Positions 8,503 to 18,434 of a stretch of 64,000 bases of DNA are shown one piece after another. Position numbers and translations under genes: made by a program. The stretch spans positions 496,001-560,000 of the forward strand of contig JAUKVZ010000002.1 of the NCBI GenBank assembly GCA_032355985.1, read 5' to 3'. Every line of letters begins with the position of its first letter. Position 1 is the first letter of the stretch. The notes under the pieces were generated by a model that ran no database searches, was not told the origin of the DNA, and saw only the letters and a program-made list of their open reading frames with translations. The stretch comes from Sarcodiotheca gaudichaudii (lineage: Eukaryota > Rhodophyta > Florideophyceae > Gigartinales > Solieriaceae).

Positions 8503-9825
8503 TTATGCCTCCGGCGGCGCGAGCCTTCGCATCGGCTGCATGGACATATACGTCAGGGAGCGCCACAACCATTCGGCCGGTCCAAAGAGGAAGTAGCGCA
8601 GCCAGATCGGGCTGATGATGAGCTGGAGAATCCAGACGCTCACGACCACGAGATTCAGCTCCCAGCGCTCAAGAGAGCCCCAGTAGCCGAGGCCGTAGCT
8701 GTAGAAAAAGAGCGTGCAGAGGATCGACTGCATCAGGTAGTTGGTCAGCGCCATGCGCCCGACAGCCGCCAGGCCCGCGGTCAGGATCTTCAGCACGCCA
8801 AGCTTGCAGATGATCATGACCAGCGCCACATAGCCCAGCGCCGAGCCGATGCTGCCGAAGTAGTTCCACATGAACCCGGCGTAGAACGCGTACGGCGCAT
8901 CAAAACCGTGGGCCATCATGTCAAAGGCGCCATTGGTTGAAAGGGGCAATCCCACGCCAAAACCGAGGATCATCATGATGAAGTACTGCTTCAGCGAGAG
9001 CCTGGCGCTGAAGACTCCAAGCTTGTAGAGCCCCATGCCCAGCAGCATCATGCCGGCGCCGCGCCACAGACCCCAGATGAACAGGCCCATCGTGTGCATG
9101 AAGATCACGTCTTCGGCCTGCTTCTTGTGAATCTCCAGATACGAGCCCTGTGTGTAGAGCTCCTTCTCCTCTTCCAGCGCCTCGGGTGTGGGATTGAAGT
9201 CCGCGTCAATCTCCTCCCACGCTTCCTTCATCTCCACCTGCAGGTCGGTCGGCTCTTCGCCGGCTTCGATCGCCTTATCGTGGGCGATCGCCTGCGAGCG
9301 CGCGTAATCGAAGAAGAGGCCCATGCCGCCGCTCACCGGGACGTACATCAGCAGCAGAATTGACGCGATGATGATCAGGAAAAGCGGCCGCAGCCTGCGA
9401 AGCAGATAGATCAGGAATCCGCACAGGGCATACGTCACGAGAATGTCGCCGAACCAGATGGCGTAGGCATGCACCATGCCGATGACGAGCAGCCAGAACG
9501 TTCGTCGATAGTGCAGCCCCATCGCCGAGCGCCCCTTCGCCTCAAGCTTCGACGTGAAAATGATGACGCCGGCGCCGAAGAGCATCGAGAAGATGCTCAT
9601 CATCTTCATCTCGAAGAGCCCGTGATTGACGATCCACGTCCACTTGTTGGCGCCGATGAACTCGCCGCCCGTCACGCTCGGGTTGGTCCACGCAAGGGCC
9701 GAAAGCGCGAAGAACGGGATGTTCATGATCAGGATGCCGCACAGCGCAAAGCCGCGCAGCACATCGATCGACACGATGCGCTGTTTCTCCCCGATCGGCG
9801 CCGAAGCGTCCACCGGGGTGTCCAT
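8503..9825 (-). CDS. DUF418 (YeiB-like) integral membrane protein
   Basis: About 440 residues with roughly ten membrane segments. The N-terminal RIVSIDVLRGFALCGILIMN is the family signature of DUF418 proteins, whose role is unproven (transport or acyl transfer has been suggested). A long soluble loop in the middle (IEAGEEPTDLQVEMKEAWEE) separates two membrane halves. The C-terminal half contains the other typical block: GRMALTNYLMQSILCTLFFY followed by a YGLGYWG segment. Start chosen at ATG 9825, which has CAGGA a few bases upstream. A GTG at 9849 would overlap the stop of the upstream HAD gene by 4 bp (GTGA), so translational coupling with that start is also possible. Confidence 0.85.
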   Translation of the reverse strand: MDTPVDASAPIGEKQRIVSIDVLRGFALCGILIMNIPFFALSALAWTNPSVTGGEFIGANKWTWIVNHGLFEMKMMSIFSMLFGAGVIIFTSKLEAKGRSAMGLHYRRTFWLLVIGMVHAYAIWFGDILVTYALCGFLIYLLRRLRPLFLIIIASILLLMYVPVSGGMGLFFDYARSQAIAHDKAIEAGEEPTDLQVEMKEAWEEIDADFNPTPEALEEEKELYTQGSYLEIHKKQAEDVIFMHTMGLFIWGLWRGAGMMLLGMGLYKLGVFSARLSLKQYFIMMILGFGVGLPLSTNGAFDMMAHGFDAPYAFYAGFMWNYFGSIGSALGYVALVMIICKLGVLKILTAGLAAVGRMALTNYLMQSILCTLFFYSYGLGYWGSLERWELNLVVVSVWILQLIISPIWLRYFLFGPAEWLWRSLTYMSMQPMRRLAPPEA

Positions 9826-9845
9826 CGCGTCATCCTGAGCGGTAT

Positions 9846-10541
9846 TCACTGTGTCATCCAACGGATGATCTCCTTCGTCGCGGCAAGATCCGCGACCACC
9901 CGATCCGCGTCCGCCTCTTCCAGGCAACGCATGTCATAACTTCCGGTGGCGACGCCCAGACTTCGACACCCACAGGCGTGCGCACATGCGATGTCGTACG
10001 GCGTGTCTCCGATCACAATTGCCTTCCCGGGATCCAGCTCCGCATCAAATCGCTCGCGCCACAGCGTCAGCGCCACCTCCGGCAGATGATCTCTGCTGGG
10101 AGGATCATGAGGCGAATCGCATCCCCAGACCTTTATAAGGAATCGATCCGGATCGATGCCGCCGGCGCGAAGCTTCAGACTTCCCGTCTCCGGAAAATTT
10201 CCCGTCAGCAGACCCAGCACCACGCCATCCATCGGCGCCAGCGCATCCAGCAGCGGCAGCACGCCCGGGCATGCCTGCACACGAGCCGCACCATTGCCGA
10301 GCCTTCGCTCAAGACTGTCGTGATACGCGTCGCGATAGCGCTGCACATCCGCGGCCGACGTTTCCTGCCCGTGAGCCGTCAGCAGATCCGCCACGATCAG
10401 CGGATCGATGCGGCCTGCGTATTCCACGGCCGACTGATCAAAGTGATCGCCGAACATGGCGCGACCAGCCTCGCCCATCGCCGCTTCACCGGCGCTGGAT
10501 GAACTGACCAGCGTGCCGTCGATATCGAAGAGAATCAGCAA
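9846..10541 (-). CDS. HAD-family phosphatase, phosphoglycolate phosphatase-like
   Basis: 231 residues. Motif I is LILFDIDGTLVSS with the nucleophile and acid/base Asp pair; motif II is the Thr of LGLLTGNF; the Lys of motif III falls in SLKLRAGG or a nearby segment; motif IV is AIVIGDTPYDI. The helical insertion after motif I marks a C1-cap HAD similar to phosphoglycolate phosphatases. Exact substrate cannot be read from the sequence. It is followed on the same strand by the DUF418 gene with overlap or near overlap. The acylphosphatase lies 36 bp upstream on the same strand, so three small genes may share one transcript. Confidence 0.85.
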   Translation of the reverse strand: MLILFDIDGTLVSSSSAGEAAMGEAGRAMFGDHFDQSAVEYAGRIDPLIVADLLTAHGQETSAADVQRYRDAYHDSLERRLGNGAARVQACPGVLPLLDALAPMDGVVLGLLTGNFPETGSLKLRAGGIDPDRFLIKVWGCDSPHDPPSRDHLPEVALTLWRERFDAELDPGKAIVIGDTPYDIACAHACGCRSLGVATGSYDMRCLEEADADRVVADLAATKEIIRWMTQ

Positions 10542-10577
10542 GCGATTGGCCCCGGCACAAAGTGCGGCTGGACGGTT

Positions 10578-10844
10578 CTAGTAACGCACTTCAAATGCGG
10601 TGTACGTCCCCCGCTCGGGGCCTTCCTCATGCTGCATATGGCTGATGAACTGCTCCATCTTCGAGCGAAGCTCCGCCAGAAATGCGTCCAGGGCGTCCTG
10701 CTCGCCCTCGGCGACGACTTTCACGCTGCCATCCGGCTCGTTGCGAACCCAGCCGACGATCCCGTGCTGACCGGCCAATTGATGGGCCATGGCTCGGAAT
10801 CCGACACCCTGCACCTTTCCCGTGACACTCACTTCGTATCGCAT
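10578..10844 (-). CDS. acyP: Acylphosphatase
   Basis: 88 residues from ATG 10844, the normal size of the family. The phosphate-binding loop is intact (GKVQGVGFRAMA, with the catalytic Arg) and the catalytic Asn is in GWVRNEPDGSVKVVAEG. Acylphosphatases hydrolyse the carboxyl-phosphate bond of acyl phosphates in the cytoplasm. The C-terminal HMQHEEGPERGTYTAFEVRY matches the family's last strand. Longer in-frame extension upstream has no start context and was not used. Confidence 0.92.
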   Translation of the reverse strand: MRYEVSVTGKVQGVGFRAMAHQLAGQHGIVGWVRNEPDGSVKVVAEGEQDALDAFLAELRSKMEQFISHMQHEEGPERGTYTAFEVRY

Positions 10845-11339
10845 GACCCCATGATACCGGGGGGTTCTCGGACGCTCACGCGCCAATCCGGCCGATGAGG
10901 CCCCGCAGCGACCCAATAACTTCGCGGGACGCCAGCCTCCCGGCACAACCGGCAGAGTTCATCCATTTTCCCTCATCGGCACAGTTGACCTGAGGCCGTG
11001 CGGTGATAGCGTATGAGGTTGCGCGGCGGCGTCTGAAACCCCGGGACCCTCGCCCTATCGGCCCTGCAGCCGAAACATGGGCTCGTCCAAGACACTCCTC
11101 AGACGCGTGTGGGTGGCGGTTCGCGAATCGATTTGGATCGCAGACGAGGAGACTCCTTCCTGCATCTCGGTTGAAAGCTGTCTCGGACACGGGAGACCCA
11201 TGATCATGGGGTGTTCCGAGGTGAGCGACGCGCACCATCCCTATCGCACGCTGCAAACTGAACGTGGAAGCAAGAGGATCCGGGGCGCGATCGGCGCCAA
11301 TCTCAGGCGGCGAAGAATGCGCAGCGCTCAGGCGCGCGT
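10845..11339. other. Intergenic region upstream of dnaG
   Basis: About 495 bp between divergent acylphosphatase and dnaG. I found no convincing coding frame, RNA gene or sigma-70 promoter. One perfect 14-bp palindrome (CCCATGATCATGGG) lies at 11197-11210 and could be a regulator site; there is no other support. The promoter for the dnaG-rpoD pair should be here but is not recognisable by eye. Confidence 0.4.
11197..11210. promoter_or_regulatory. 14-bp palindrome upstream of dnaG
   Basis: CCCATGATCATGGG reads the same on both strands. It stands about 130 bp before dnaG in a non-coding stretch. A dimeric regulator site is possible; chance occurrence is not excluded. Confidence 0.2.
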
Positions 11340-13244
11340 ATGGGTGGATGGATGACCAACGGTTTCGCGCAATTCAGCAATGATCGAGAGCGCGTCCTCG
11401 ACGCGACCGACATTGTGCAATTGATCGGCGAACATCTCACCATCCATCCCAAGGGACGCGAGTACGTCTCACTCTGCCCATTCCACGACGATCACAAACC
11501 ATCCATGTACGTCGTCCCGCACAAGCAGATCTATCACTGCTTCTCCTGCGGCGCCGGCGGCAACGCCATCGACTTCGTCATCAACTATCACAAGATGGCC
11601 TTCCGCGAAGCGCTCACGTTCCTCGCCGATCGCGCCGGCGTTGAACTCACGCCGCCGCCCAAACGCAGCCAGACAGGCGCCGCGGCAAGCGATTCATCAA
11701 CCGAAACATCCAAGTCCGATCTCGCCGGCGCCAGCGCCTTCGCCCTCGATTTCTTCCGCGCTATCCTCGCCCACCCCGAGCATGGCGCCGCGGCCAGAAA
11801 GGCCATCAACGATCGAGGCATCAGCGAAGAGATGTCCAGCCTCTTCGAACTCGGCTGCGCTCCTGATCGCTGGGATGGCCTGCTCTCCATGGCCAACAAG
11901 CGCAACATGCCCCTGGCCGCACTCTTCGAGACCGGACTGCTCAAACGACGCGCCGAAGGCGGCGGCGCCTATGACGCCTTCCGCAATCGCCTGATCTTCC
12001 CCATCCACGATCAGATCGGCCGCCCCATCGCATTCGGCGGGCGCGTCCTTGGTGACGCCGGCGAAGGCGAACCCAAGTACCTCAACTCGCCCGAGAGCCG
12101 CCTCTTCGATAAATCATCCACGCTCTTTGGCATCCGCCAGGCATTCCGCGCCATCCAGAACGAGCGCCTGGCCATCGTCACCGAGGGCTACACCGATGTC
12201 ATCGCCTGTCATCAGGCCGGTGTGTGCAACGTCGTCGCCACGCTCGGCACCGCGCTGACTCGGCGCCATGCCGCCATCCTCAAGCGCATGTGTGATGTCG
12301 TGGTGTTGCTCTTTGATGGTGACGAAGCTGGCATGAAGGCCGCCGATCGCGCCGTCGAAGTCTTCTTCGCAGAGCCGATTGATGTGCGCATCGCCGTCCT
12401 CCCTGAAGGTGGCGATCCGGATGATCTTCTTCGCGCCGAGGGCGGCGTCGAGCAGTTCAACAACATCGTCGCCGGCGCCGTTGATGCGCTGGACTATCGA
12501 TTCCGGCGCCTGGGCGACAAGCTTGCAAGCGTCAGCCCCTCCGGGCGCATCCGCCTGATTGAGGAGGACATCCAGCGCCTTGTCGATCTCGGCCTGCTGT
12601 CCGTCAGCCCCATCCGCAAGCGCATGATCATCCGGCGTCTCGCCTCACTGGCGGGTGTCGATGAGCAGACGATCATCAGCGCGATCCCCTCAAAGGGAAG
12701 AACACGCAAGGACGTGCCACAGGAATCGGGGACGGATGCCGCACGCCGCACGGCCGCCGAACATGCGCTTGGCTGTCTGCTCTGCGAACCGGAGCTTCGA
12801 CTGATAATTGATCCCGATTCCCGCGACTTGCTTGATTCGCGCGCCTATCCTGCTGGCCCGTCCCGGCAGGTGGCCGAGGCGTTTGAGTCAGTCATCAGGA
12901 AGTCGGAGACCGACGAGTCGGATCGCACGCCGACGCTCGCTGGAGTTCTGGCGGAGCTCGAAGATCAGGAAGCCCGCCGACTCGCGACGCAGCTTGCGCT
13001 TGAGTCAGAAAAGAACACAGATCACGACGCCGCTCGTCTTCGCGAGCATTTTCTGTCGTGCGTGCGCACCGCGCAGATCGAATCCGATCGGCGCGCCGTC
13101 GCAGCAGGACAGACGCACAGCGAAGCGGGCGACGATCTTGCGGCGAGGCTCAGCAAGCGTCGCGAAATGCACAGCAGACACGGAGGCGACCCGCTCGCCA
13201 TGCCCAGGCCGACTTCGCTCACCAGCCCTCGCGCCGGTGAGTGA
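11340..13244 (+). CDS. dnaG: DNA primase DnaG
   Basis: 634 residues. The N-terminal CHC2 zinc domain is intact (LCPFHDDHKPSM then YHCFSCGAGGNAIDFV). The catalytic core and TOPRIM fold follow, with LAIVTEGYTDVIACHQAG (acidic Glu of TOPRIM) and VVVLLFDGDEAGMKAADRA (DxD). The C-terminal 200 residues are the helicase-binding region, divergent as usual. DnaG makes RNA primers at the replication fork. Two in-frame ATGs (11340 and 11352) lie close together behind weak ribosome-binding sequence; either could be used. It is followed by rpoD 178 bp downstream, the classical primase-sigma gene order. Confidence 0.97.
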   Translation: MGGWMTNGFAQFSNDRERVLDATDIVQLIGEHLTIHPKGREYVSLCPFHDDHKPSMYVVPHKQIYHCFSCGAGGNAIDFVINYHKMAFREALTFLADRAGVELTPPPKRSQTGAAASDSSTETSKSDLAGASAFALDFFRAILAHPEHGAAARKAINDRGISEEMSSLFELGCAPDRWDGLLSMANKRNMPLAALFETGLLKRRAEGGGAYDAFRNRLIFPIHDQIGRPIAFGGRVLGDAGEGEPKYLNSPESRLFDKSSTLFGIRQAFRAIQNERLAIVTEGYTDVIACHQAGVCNVVATLGTALTRRHAAILKRMCDVVVLLFDGDEAGMKAADRAVEVFFAEPIDVRIAVLPEGGDPDDLLRAEGGVEQFNNIVAGAVDALDYRFRRLGDKLASVSPSGRIRLIEEDIQRLVDLGLLSVSPIRKRMIIRRLASLAGVDEQTIISAIPSKGRTRKDVPQESGTDAARRTAAEHALGCLLCEPELRLIIDPDSRDLLDSRAYPAGPSRQVAEAFESVIRKSETDESDRTPTLAGVLAELEDQEARRLATQLALESEKNTDHDAARLREHFLSCVRTAQIESDRRAVAAGQTHSEAGDDLAARLSKRREMHSRHGGDPLAMPRPTSLTSPRAGE

Positions 13245-13422
13245 GCAAAAAACTGCCAGCCGCCGAAAGGCGACGGGCCGGATTGTGAAATCATCTGGGC
13301 ATGGCGCCCAGAAACGTAGGGCGTCGATCCATGGTCGCGGGTGAGCGAGCGGCCGGGGTTGGCGGCAGGAACAAGCTTGTGATCGGCGGCGCTTCCCCGC
13401 CTTCACATGGAGTTGATCAGGC

Positions 13423-14658
13423 GTGATTCCAAATCTGCACGAAGACATCGAGACGTTGTTTCATTCAGGCAAGAAGCGAGGCTGGGTCGCTTACGAAGAA
13501 CTGAATGAAGCGTTGCCGGATGAGTACGTCGACACCGAGGTGATGGATAAGCTCCTCGTGATGCTCGATCGATCCGGGATCGAACTCATCGACCTTCGCG
13601 AGTTCAAGGCTCGCGAGTATCGCGCCGCCAAGAAGGCCGGCAAGCACATTCCGATCGACTTCAGCGATCGACGCGCCGAAGCCCTCGCCGCCAAGGCGCT
13701 GGCCGCCGGCAACCTTCCGGAGGATGTCGAGACCAAGCAGGCGATCGTCGAGGCGCTCGCCGCCGAAGGCTCCGCCAAGCGCATCGACGATCCGGTTCGC
13801 ATGTACCTCACGCAGATGGGCACGATTCCGCTCCTCTCCCGCGACGAAGAGATCCGCCTGGCGAAGAAGATCGAAACCACCCGCATGATCTTCCGCCGCC
13901 GCTGCCTCGAAAACGATCGCGCCGTCGAGATGGCCGTCGAAACGCTCGAGAAGGTTCATGCCGGCGATCTGCCCTTCGATCGCACCATGAAGATCTCCAC
14001 GGCCGAGGAAAACGCCAAGGAGAAGATCGCCAAGCGCATCCCCTACAACCTCAAGACCGTCAAGCGCCTCCTCGAAATCGGGCGCGATCAGTGGGACGCC
14101 CTCGAGATCGCGATCGAGGAAAATGACGAAGAGAAAATCGCCGAGCTGCGCGACCAGATCTACGTCCGCCGGCGCAAGATGGCGATGCTCGTCGAGGAGA
14201 TGAGCCTTCGCACCAGCCGCATCGCTCCCCTGCTCAAGGAGCTGCGCAAGCACGCCAACAAGATGATGCAGCTCGTCGACGAGCTGAAGTCCGCCGATCG
14301 CTACCCCAATCGATATGACGCCGAGGATGTCGCCGCGATGCGCGATGAACTCGACGGCATGCGCGAGCTCGTCAAGGAAGAGCCCGCCGATCTCGCCCAG
14401 CGCGTCAAGAGCCTCGAGATCGTCTACTGGGAGTATGAGCAGGGCAAGCGCGACCTTTCGGGCGGCAACCTGCGACTCGTCGTCTCCATCGCCAAGAAGT
14501 ACCGCAATCGCGGCCTGTCATTCCTGGACATCATTCAGGAAGGCAACACCGGCCTGATGCGCGCCGTCGATAAGTACGAGTACAAGCGCGGCTACAAGTT
14601 CTCCACCGACGCCACGTGGTGGATCAGACAGGCCATCACCCGCGCCATCGCCGACCAT

Positions 14659-14699
<41 letters not shown>

Positions 14700-15186
14700 G
14701 AGCAAGCTGCGCAACTTCCAGAAGCAGCTTCTTCAGAAGAACGGCGTCGAGCCGACCATCGAAGAGCTTGCCGAAGTCGCCGGCATGAGCGTCAGCGAAG
14801 TGCAGCGCGTCATGAAGATCAGCCGCCACCCGATCAGCCTCGATCGGCCCGTCGGCGAGAGCGAGGACTCCTACTTCGGCGACTTCATCGAAGATGAACG
14901 CCAGGAGAGCCCCGTCAGCACCACCGCCACCGAGATGCTCTCCAAGCGCATCGAGGAAGTTCTCAAGACGCTCACCTATCGCGAGCGCGAGATCCTCAAG
15001 CTGCGCTACGGCATCGGCGATGGCTACACCTACACGCTCGAAGAGGTCGGACGCATCTTCAAGGTCACACGCGAACGCGTGCGCCAGGTCGAGGCCAAGG
15101 CCATCCGCAAGCTGCAGCATCCCGTCCGGGCGCGCAAGCTGTCGAGCTTCGTTGAAGGCACCGTCGATGAGGGCGCCACCGCCTGA
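13423..15186 (+). CDS. rpoD: RNA polymerase primary sigma factor RpoD
   Basis: 587 residues beginning at GTG 13423. Region 1.1 is present ([19 protein letters not shown]), then region 1.2 ([21 protein letters not shown]). A non-conserved insert of about 180 residues follows. Region 2 ([57 protein letters not shown]) holds the -10 recognition helix. Region 3 follows, and region 4 ends in [20 protein letters not shown] with the -35 recognition helix. The region 1.1 and all-region presence mark it as the primary rather than an alternative sigma factor. A strong rho-independent terminator lies 31 bp after the stop. Confidence 0.97.
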
Positions 15187-15217
15187 CTTCGCCTGTCCAA
15201 CCTGAACAGATCCATCA

Positions 15218-15242
15218 GGCCCGCCTCGTGCGGGCCTTTTTT
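15218..15242 (+). terminator. Rho-independent terminator after rpoD
   Basis: A perfect 7-bp stem (GGCCCGC, loop CTCGT, GCGGGCC) is followed directly by six T. Classical intrinsic terminator closing the dnaG-rpoD transcript. Confidence 0.93.
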
Positions 15243-15331
15243 GTAGCGCCGCAGCGATCGCTGCGCCCGCGCGGGGGAAGCGGCTATCCTGCATCCCTCG
15301 CACATCAATCAGTCCGAACACGAAAGCAGTT

Positions 15332-17770
15332 ATGCCCTCCCGTTACCACAGCCGCATCCTTCGGCACATCGCACACGACAAGTACCGGCCCGCGTTCATC
15401 CCCGAGATGGCGCAAGATCTCGGCGTCGCCGATCACGAGCTCGATGACTTCGCCACGGCGATCGATCAGCTCGCCGAAGAAGGCAAAGTTCTCATCAACG
15501 ACGCCTCCCGCATCGAGCTTCCGCCCTTCGGCGATGAAGTCGTCGGCGTCTTTCGCCTCAATCGCAAGGGCTTCGGCTTTGTCATCCCGCGCGATCTGCG
15601 CCTGCAAGGCGACCTCTTCATCGGGCGCGACGACACGATGCAGGCCCTCACCGGCGACATCGTGCGCGCTCAGGTGCGCAAGCGCCCGCGCCGCGCCGGC
15701 ATGAAGCCCGGCGAGGAATACAGCGGCGCCATCGTCGAAATCATCGAACGCAAACGCGCCGTCTTCACCGGCGAACTCGAGAAGCGTGGCAAGCAGTGGC
15801 TCGTGCGCCCCGATGGCGGCATGCTGCACGCGCCCGTCGTCATCCGCGATGTCACCAACGCGCACGTCGGCGACAAGGTCGTCTTCGAGCTGCGCGAGTA
15901 TCCCGAAGGAGACATGCTCGGCGAGGGCATCATCACCAAGGTGCTCGGCAAGGCGGGCGAGCCCGATGTTGAGACGCAGGCCGTCATCGACACATACAAC
16001 CTGCCCGGCGAGTTTCCCGAAGAGTGCATCGAACAGACGCGCGAGGTGACGCAGGTCTTCGATGAGGAGATCAAGAAGATCGAAGCCGAAGGCGTCGGCG
16101 AGGATCGACTCGATCTGCGCGACAAGTTCATTTTCACCATCGATCCGCCGGACGCCAAGGATTACGACGACGCCATCAGTCTCGAAAAGACGGATAACGG
16201 CTGGAAGCTGGGCGTGCACATCGCAGATGTGTCGCACTTCATCCCCCGCGGCTCGGCGCTGGATCTCGAAGGGCGCGAACGGGGCAACTCCTGCTACCTG
16301 CCGCGACTCGTCATCCCCATGCTGCCCGAGCTGCTCTCCAATGGCATCTGCTCGCTGCAGGAAAATGAGCCGCGCTACTGCAAGTCCGCGTTCATCGAGT
16401 TCGACAACGAAGGCCGCGTCCTCGGCCAGGGCTTCGCATCGACGCTCATCCACTCCGCCAAGCGCCTCACCTATCTCGAAGCGCAGGCGCTGATCGATGG
16501 CGACATCAAGACGGCGCGCATCCACTCCAAGACGGAGCCCGTCTACACCGACGAACTCATCGATACGCTGCGCGCGATCAACATGCTCGCCCAGCGCATC
16601 CGCGAGCGCCGGCGCAAGGCCGGCATGATCCATCTGGATCTGCCCGATGTTGAACTCGTCTTCGACGAGAAGGGCAATGTCGTCGACGCCGAGCCCGAGG
16701 ATGATGCGTTCACCCACACGATCATCGAAATGTTCATGGTCGAGGCGAATGAATCATTGGCGCGCCTCTTTGAAGAGCTCAGCGTGCCGCTGCTGCGGCG
16801 CGTCCATCCTGAGCCTGTGCCCGGCGGCTTCGATGATCTGCGTTCCTTCATCAAGGTCGCGGGATACAACATTCCAAAGGCGCCGACGCGCGAGGATCTG
16901 CAGGCGCTGCTTGACGCCACCCGCGGCAAGCCCGCCGCCCCGGCCGTCCACTTCGCCGTGCTGCGCACACTCACCAAGGCCGAATACTCCCCCGCCCTCA
17001 TCGGTCACTTCGCGCTGGCCAGCGAGGCGTACGCTCACTTCACCAGCCCCATCCGCCGCTATCCCGATCTCACCGTCCATCGCGCGCTTGCTGAGTACCT
17101 CGCGCAAACGAAGAACGGCCAGGAGCGCCCCCGAGGCGACAAGGAACGCAAGGCGCTGGGCCGCCTGCTGCGTTCGGCCGCCGATTGTCTGGATGAGCAG
17201 GAGCTTTACGAGATCGGCAAGAAGTGCTCCACAACGGAGCAGAACGCCGCAGACGCCGAGCGCGAGCTGCGCAACCTCCTTGTCATGTCGCTGCTTGCTG
17301 ACAAGATCGGCGAGGAGTTCGAAGGCGTCGTCACCGGCGTCATGAAGAACGGTGTCTTCGTGCAGATTCAGAAGTACCTCGTCGAAGGCCTCATCCGCGT
17401 CGAAGACCTGCCCTTCGATCCCAAGTTCGGCGGACGCTGGCAGATGGATCAGCGCACGGGCGCGCTGGTGCACTCGGGCAGCGGCCGCAGCTTCCGCATG
17501 GGCGATCGCGTGAAGATCATGGTCAGCCAGGTCGATCTGGCGCGAAGGCAGATGGAGCTGCTCATCCCCGCCGATGAAGCCGCCAAACGCGAAGGCGCCG
17601 GCAAGGCGCTCAAACTCGGCCAGGGTGGTGGCGGCCTCGGATCAGCGAAAGGCGCTGGATTCGACAAGGCTCGCACCGGCTCCACAAAGCGCAGCCAGCG
17701 CAGCAAGAGCCGCGACAGGCGCAAGTCAGATCATCGCAGCGAGAAGAAGAACAAGGGCAAGCGCCAGTAA
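15332..17770 (+). CDS. rnr: Ribonuclease R
   Basis: 812 residues. A winged-helix-like N-terminus (RYHSRILRHIAHDKYRPAFI) leads into two cold-shock-like RNA-binding domains (GFGFVIPRDLRLQGDLFIG). The catalytic RNB domain opens with FTIDPPDAKDYDDAISLEK, carrying the clustered metal-binding aspartates. It contains HIADVSHFIPRGSALDLE and the later HFTSPIRRYPDLTVHRAL, the RNase II/R signature. A C-terminal S1 domain (GVVTGVMKNGVFVQIQKYL) and a basic Lys/Arg tail follow. The enzyme degrades structured RNA 3' to 5' in the cytoplasm. The ExoD-like gene follows 24 bp later and may be co-transcribed. Confidence 0.97.
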   Translation: MPSRYHSRILRHIAHDKYRPAFIPEMAQDLGVADHELDDFATAIDQLAEEGKVLINDASRIELPPFGDEVVGVFRLNRKGFGFVIPRDLRLQGDLFIGRDDTMQALTGDIVRAQVRKRPRRAGMKPGEEYSGAIVEIIERKRAVFTGELEKRGKQWLVRPDGGMLHAPVVIRDVTNAHVGDKVVFELREYPEGDMLGEGIITKVLGKAGEPDVETQAVIDTYNLPGEFPEECIEQTREVTQVFDEEIKKIEAEGVGEDRLDLRDKFIFTIDPPDAKDYDDAISLEKTDNGWKLGVHIADVSHFIPRGSALDLEGRERGNSCYLPRLVIPMLPELLSNGICSLQENEPRYCKSAFIEFDNEGRVLGQGFASTLIHSAKRLTYLEAQALIDGDIKTARIHSKTEPVYTDELIDTLRAINMLAQRIRERRRKAGMIHLDLPDVELVFDEKGNVVDAEPEDDAFTHTIIEMFMVEANESLARLFEELSVPLLRRVHPEPVPGGFDDLRSFIKVAGYNIPKAPTREDLQALLDATRGKPAAPAVHFAVLRTLTKAEYSPALIGHFALASEAYAHFTSPIRRYPDLTVHRALAEYLAQTKNGQERPRGDKERKALGRLLRSAADCLDEQELYEIGKKCSTTEQNAADAERELRNLLVMSLLADKIGEEFEGVVTGVMKNGVFVQIQKYLVEGLIRVEDLPFDPKFGGRWQMDQRTGALVHSGSGRSFRMGDRVKIMVSQVDLARRQMELLIPADEAAKREGAGKALKLGQGGGGLGSAKGAGFDKARTGSTKRSQRSKSRDRRKSDHRSEKKNKGKRQ

Positions 17771-17794
17771 GCAGCCGCACTCCCGCCGCGCATC

Positions 17795-18412
17795 ATGTCA
17801 TCGAAGCAGCACACACCTGCCGAGAATCTCGAGAGCGTCTTCGATCGCGTGCTCGATGAGACGGAAGGCGAAGAGGCGCTGACGGTCGATGATGTGCTGC
17901 GCGCCTTTCAAGGCCGCCTCTTCGGCCCCCTGCTGCTCGTCCCCGGCCTGCTGCTGATCACACCGCTGGGCGCAATTCCATTCGCCCCGGCCGTGCTCGG
18001 CGTCATCATCGCGCTTGTCGTCGGCCAGCGCATCTTCGGCAAGCGCACGCCGTGGATCCCCAAACGTCTGCGCACACGCGGCGTCAATCGCGACAAACTC
18101 GTCAACGTCTTCGATCGCCTGCGCCCCTGGGCCAGGCGCATCGATCGCGTCCTGCGCACGCGCCTTCCCTTCCTCGTCACCGGCTGGATGGACTACATCA
18201 TCGCCCTCATCGCCTTCGCCCTGGCGCTCACACTGCCCGTCATCGGCTGGATCCCCTTCGCGCCAATGGCGCCCGGCCTGGCCTTCGCCCTCTTCGGCCT
18301 TGCGGTGACCGCGCGCGACGGCGCCGTGGCGCTCTTCGGCTACGCGGCGTCAATCGGCGCAGGTTGGCTGGTGTATTGGGCGCTGATGCGCGTGGCGGAT
18401 GGGGCGGGTTAA
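17795..18412 (+). CDS. ExoD-family membrane protein
   Basis: 205 residues matching the ExoD family: a short cytoplasmic lead, then FGPLLLVPGLLLITPLGAIP, the second pair GVIIALVVGQRIFGKRTPWIP, and a C-terminal pair of helices (WMDYIIALIAFALALTLPVIGW). ExoD proteins were first linked to exopolysaccharide production in rhizobia; their molecular activity is unclear. Four to five membrane segments predicted by eye. It lies 24 bp behind rnr. It converges with the next gene 22 bp away, with no clear terminator between. Confidence 0.85.
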   Translation: MSSKQHTPAENLESVFDRVLDETEGEEALTVDDVLRAFQGRLFGPLLLVPGLLLITPLGAIPFAPAVLGVIIALVVGQRIFGKRTPWIPKRLRTRGVNRDKLVNVFDRLRPWARRIDRVLRTRLPFLVTGWMDYIIALIAFALALTLPVIGWIPFAPMAPGLAFALFGLAVTARDGAVALFGYAASIGAGWLVYWALMRVADGAG

Positions 18413-18434
18413 GGGCACTGACGATCGAATCGCT

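Noticed and set aside
15305-16717. Long open frame opposite rnr
   Set aside because: A mirror of the RNase R gene caused by GC-rich codon bias; its translation shows no family and the opposite strand is a certain gene.
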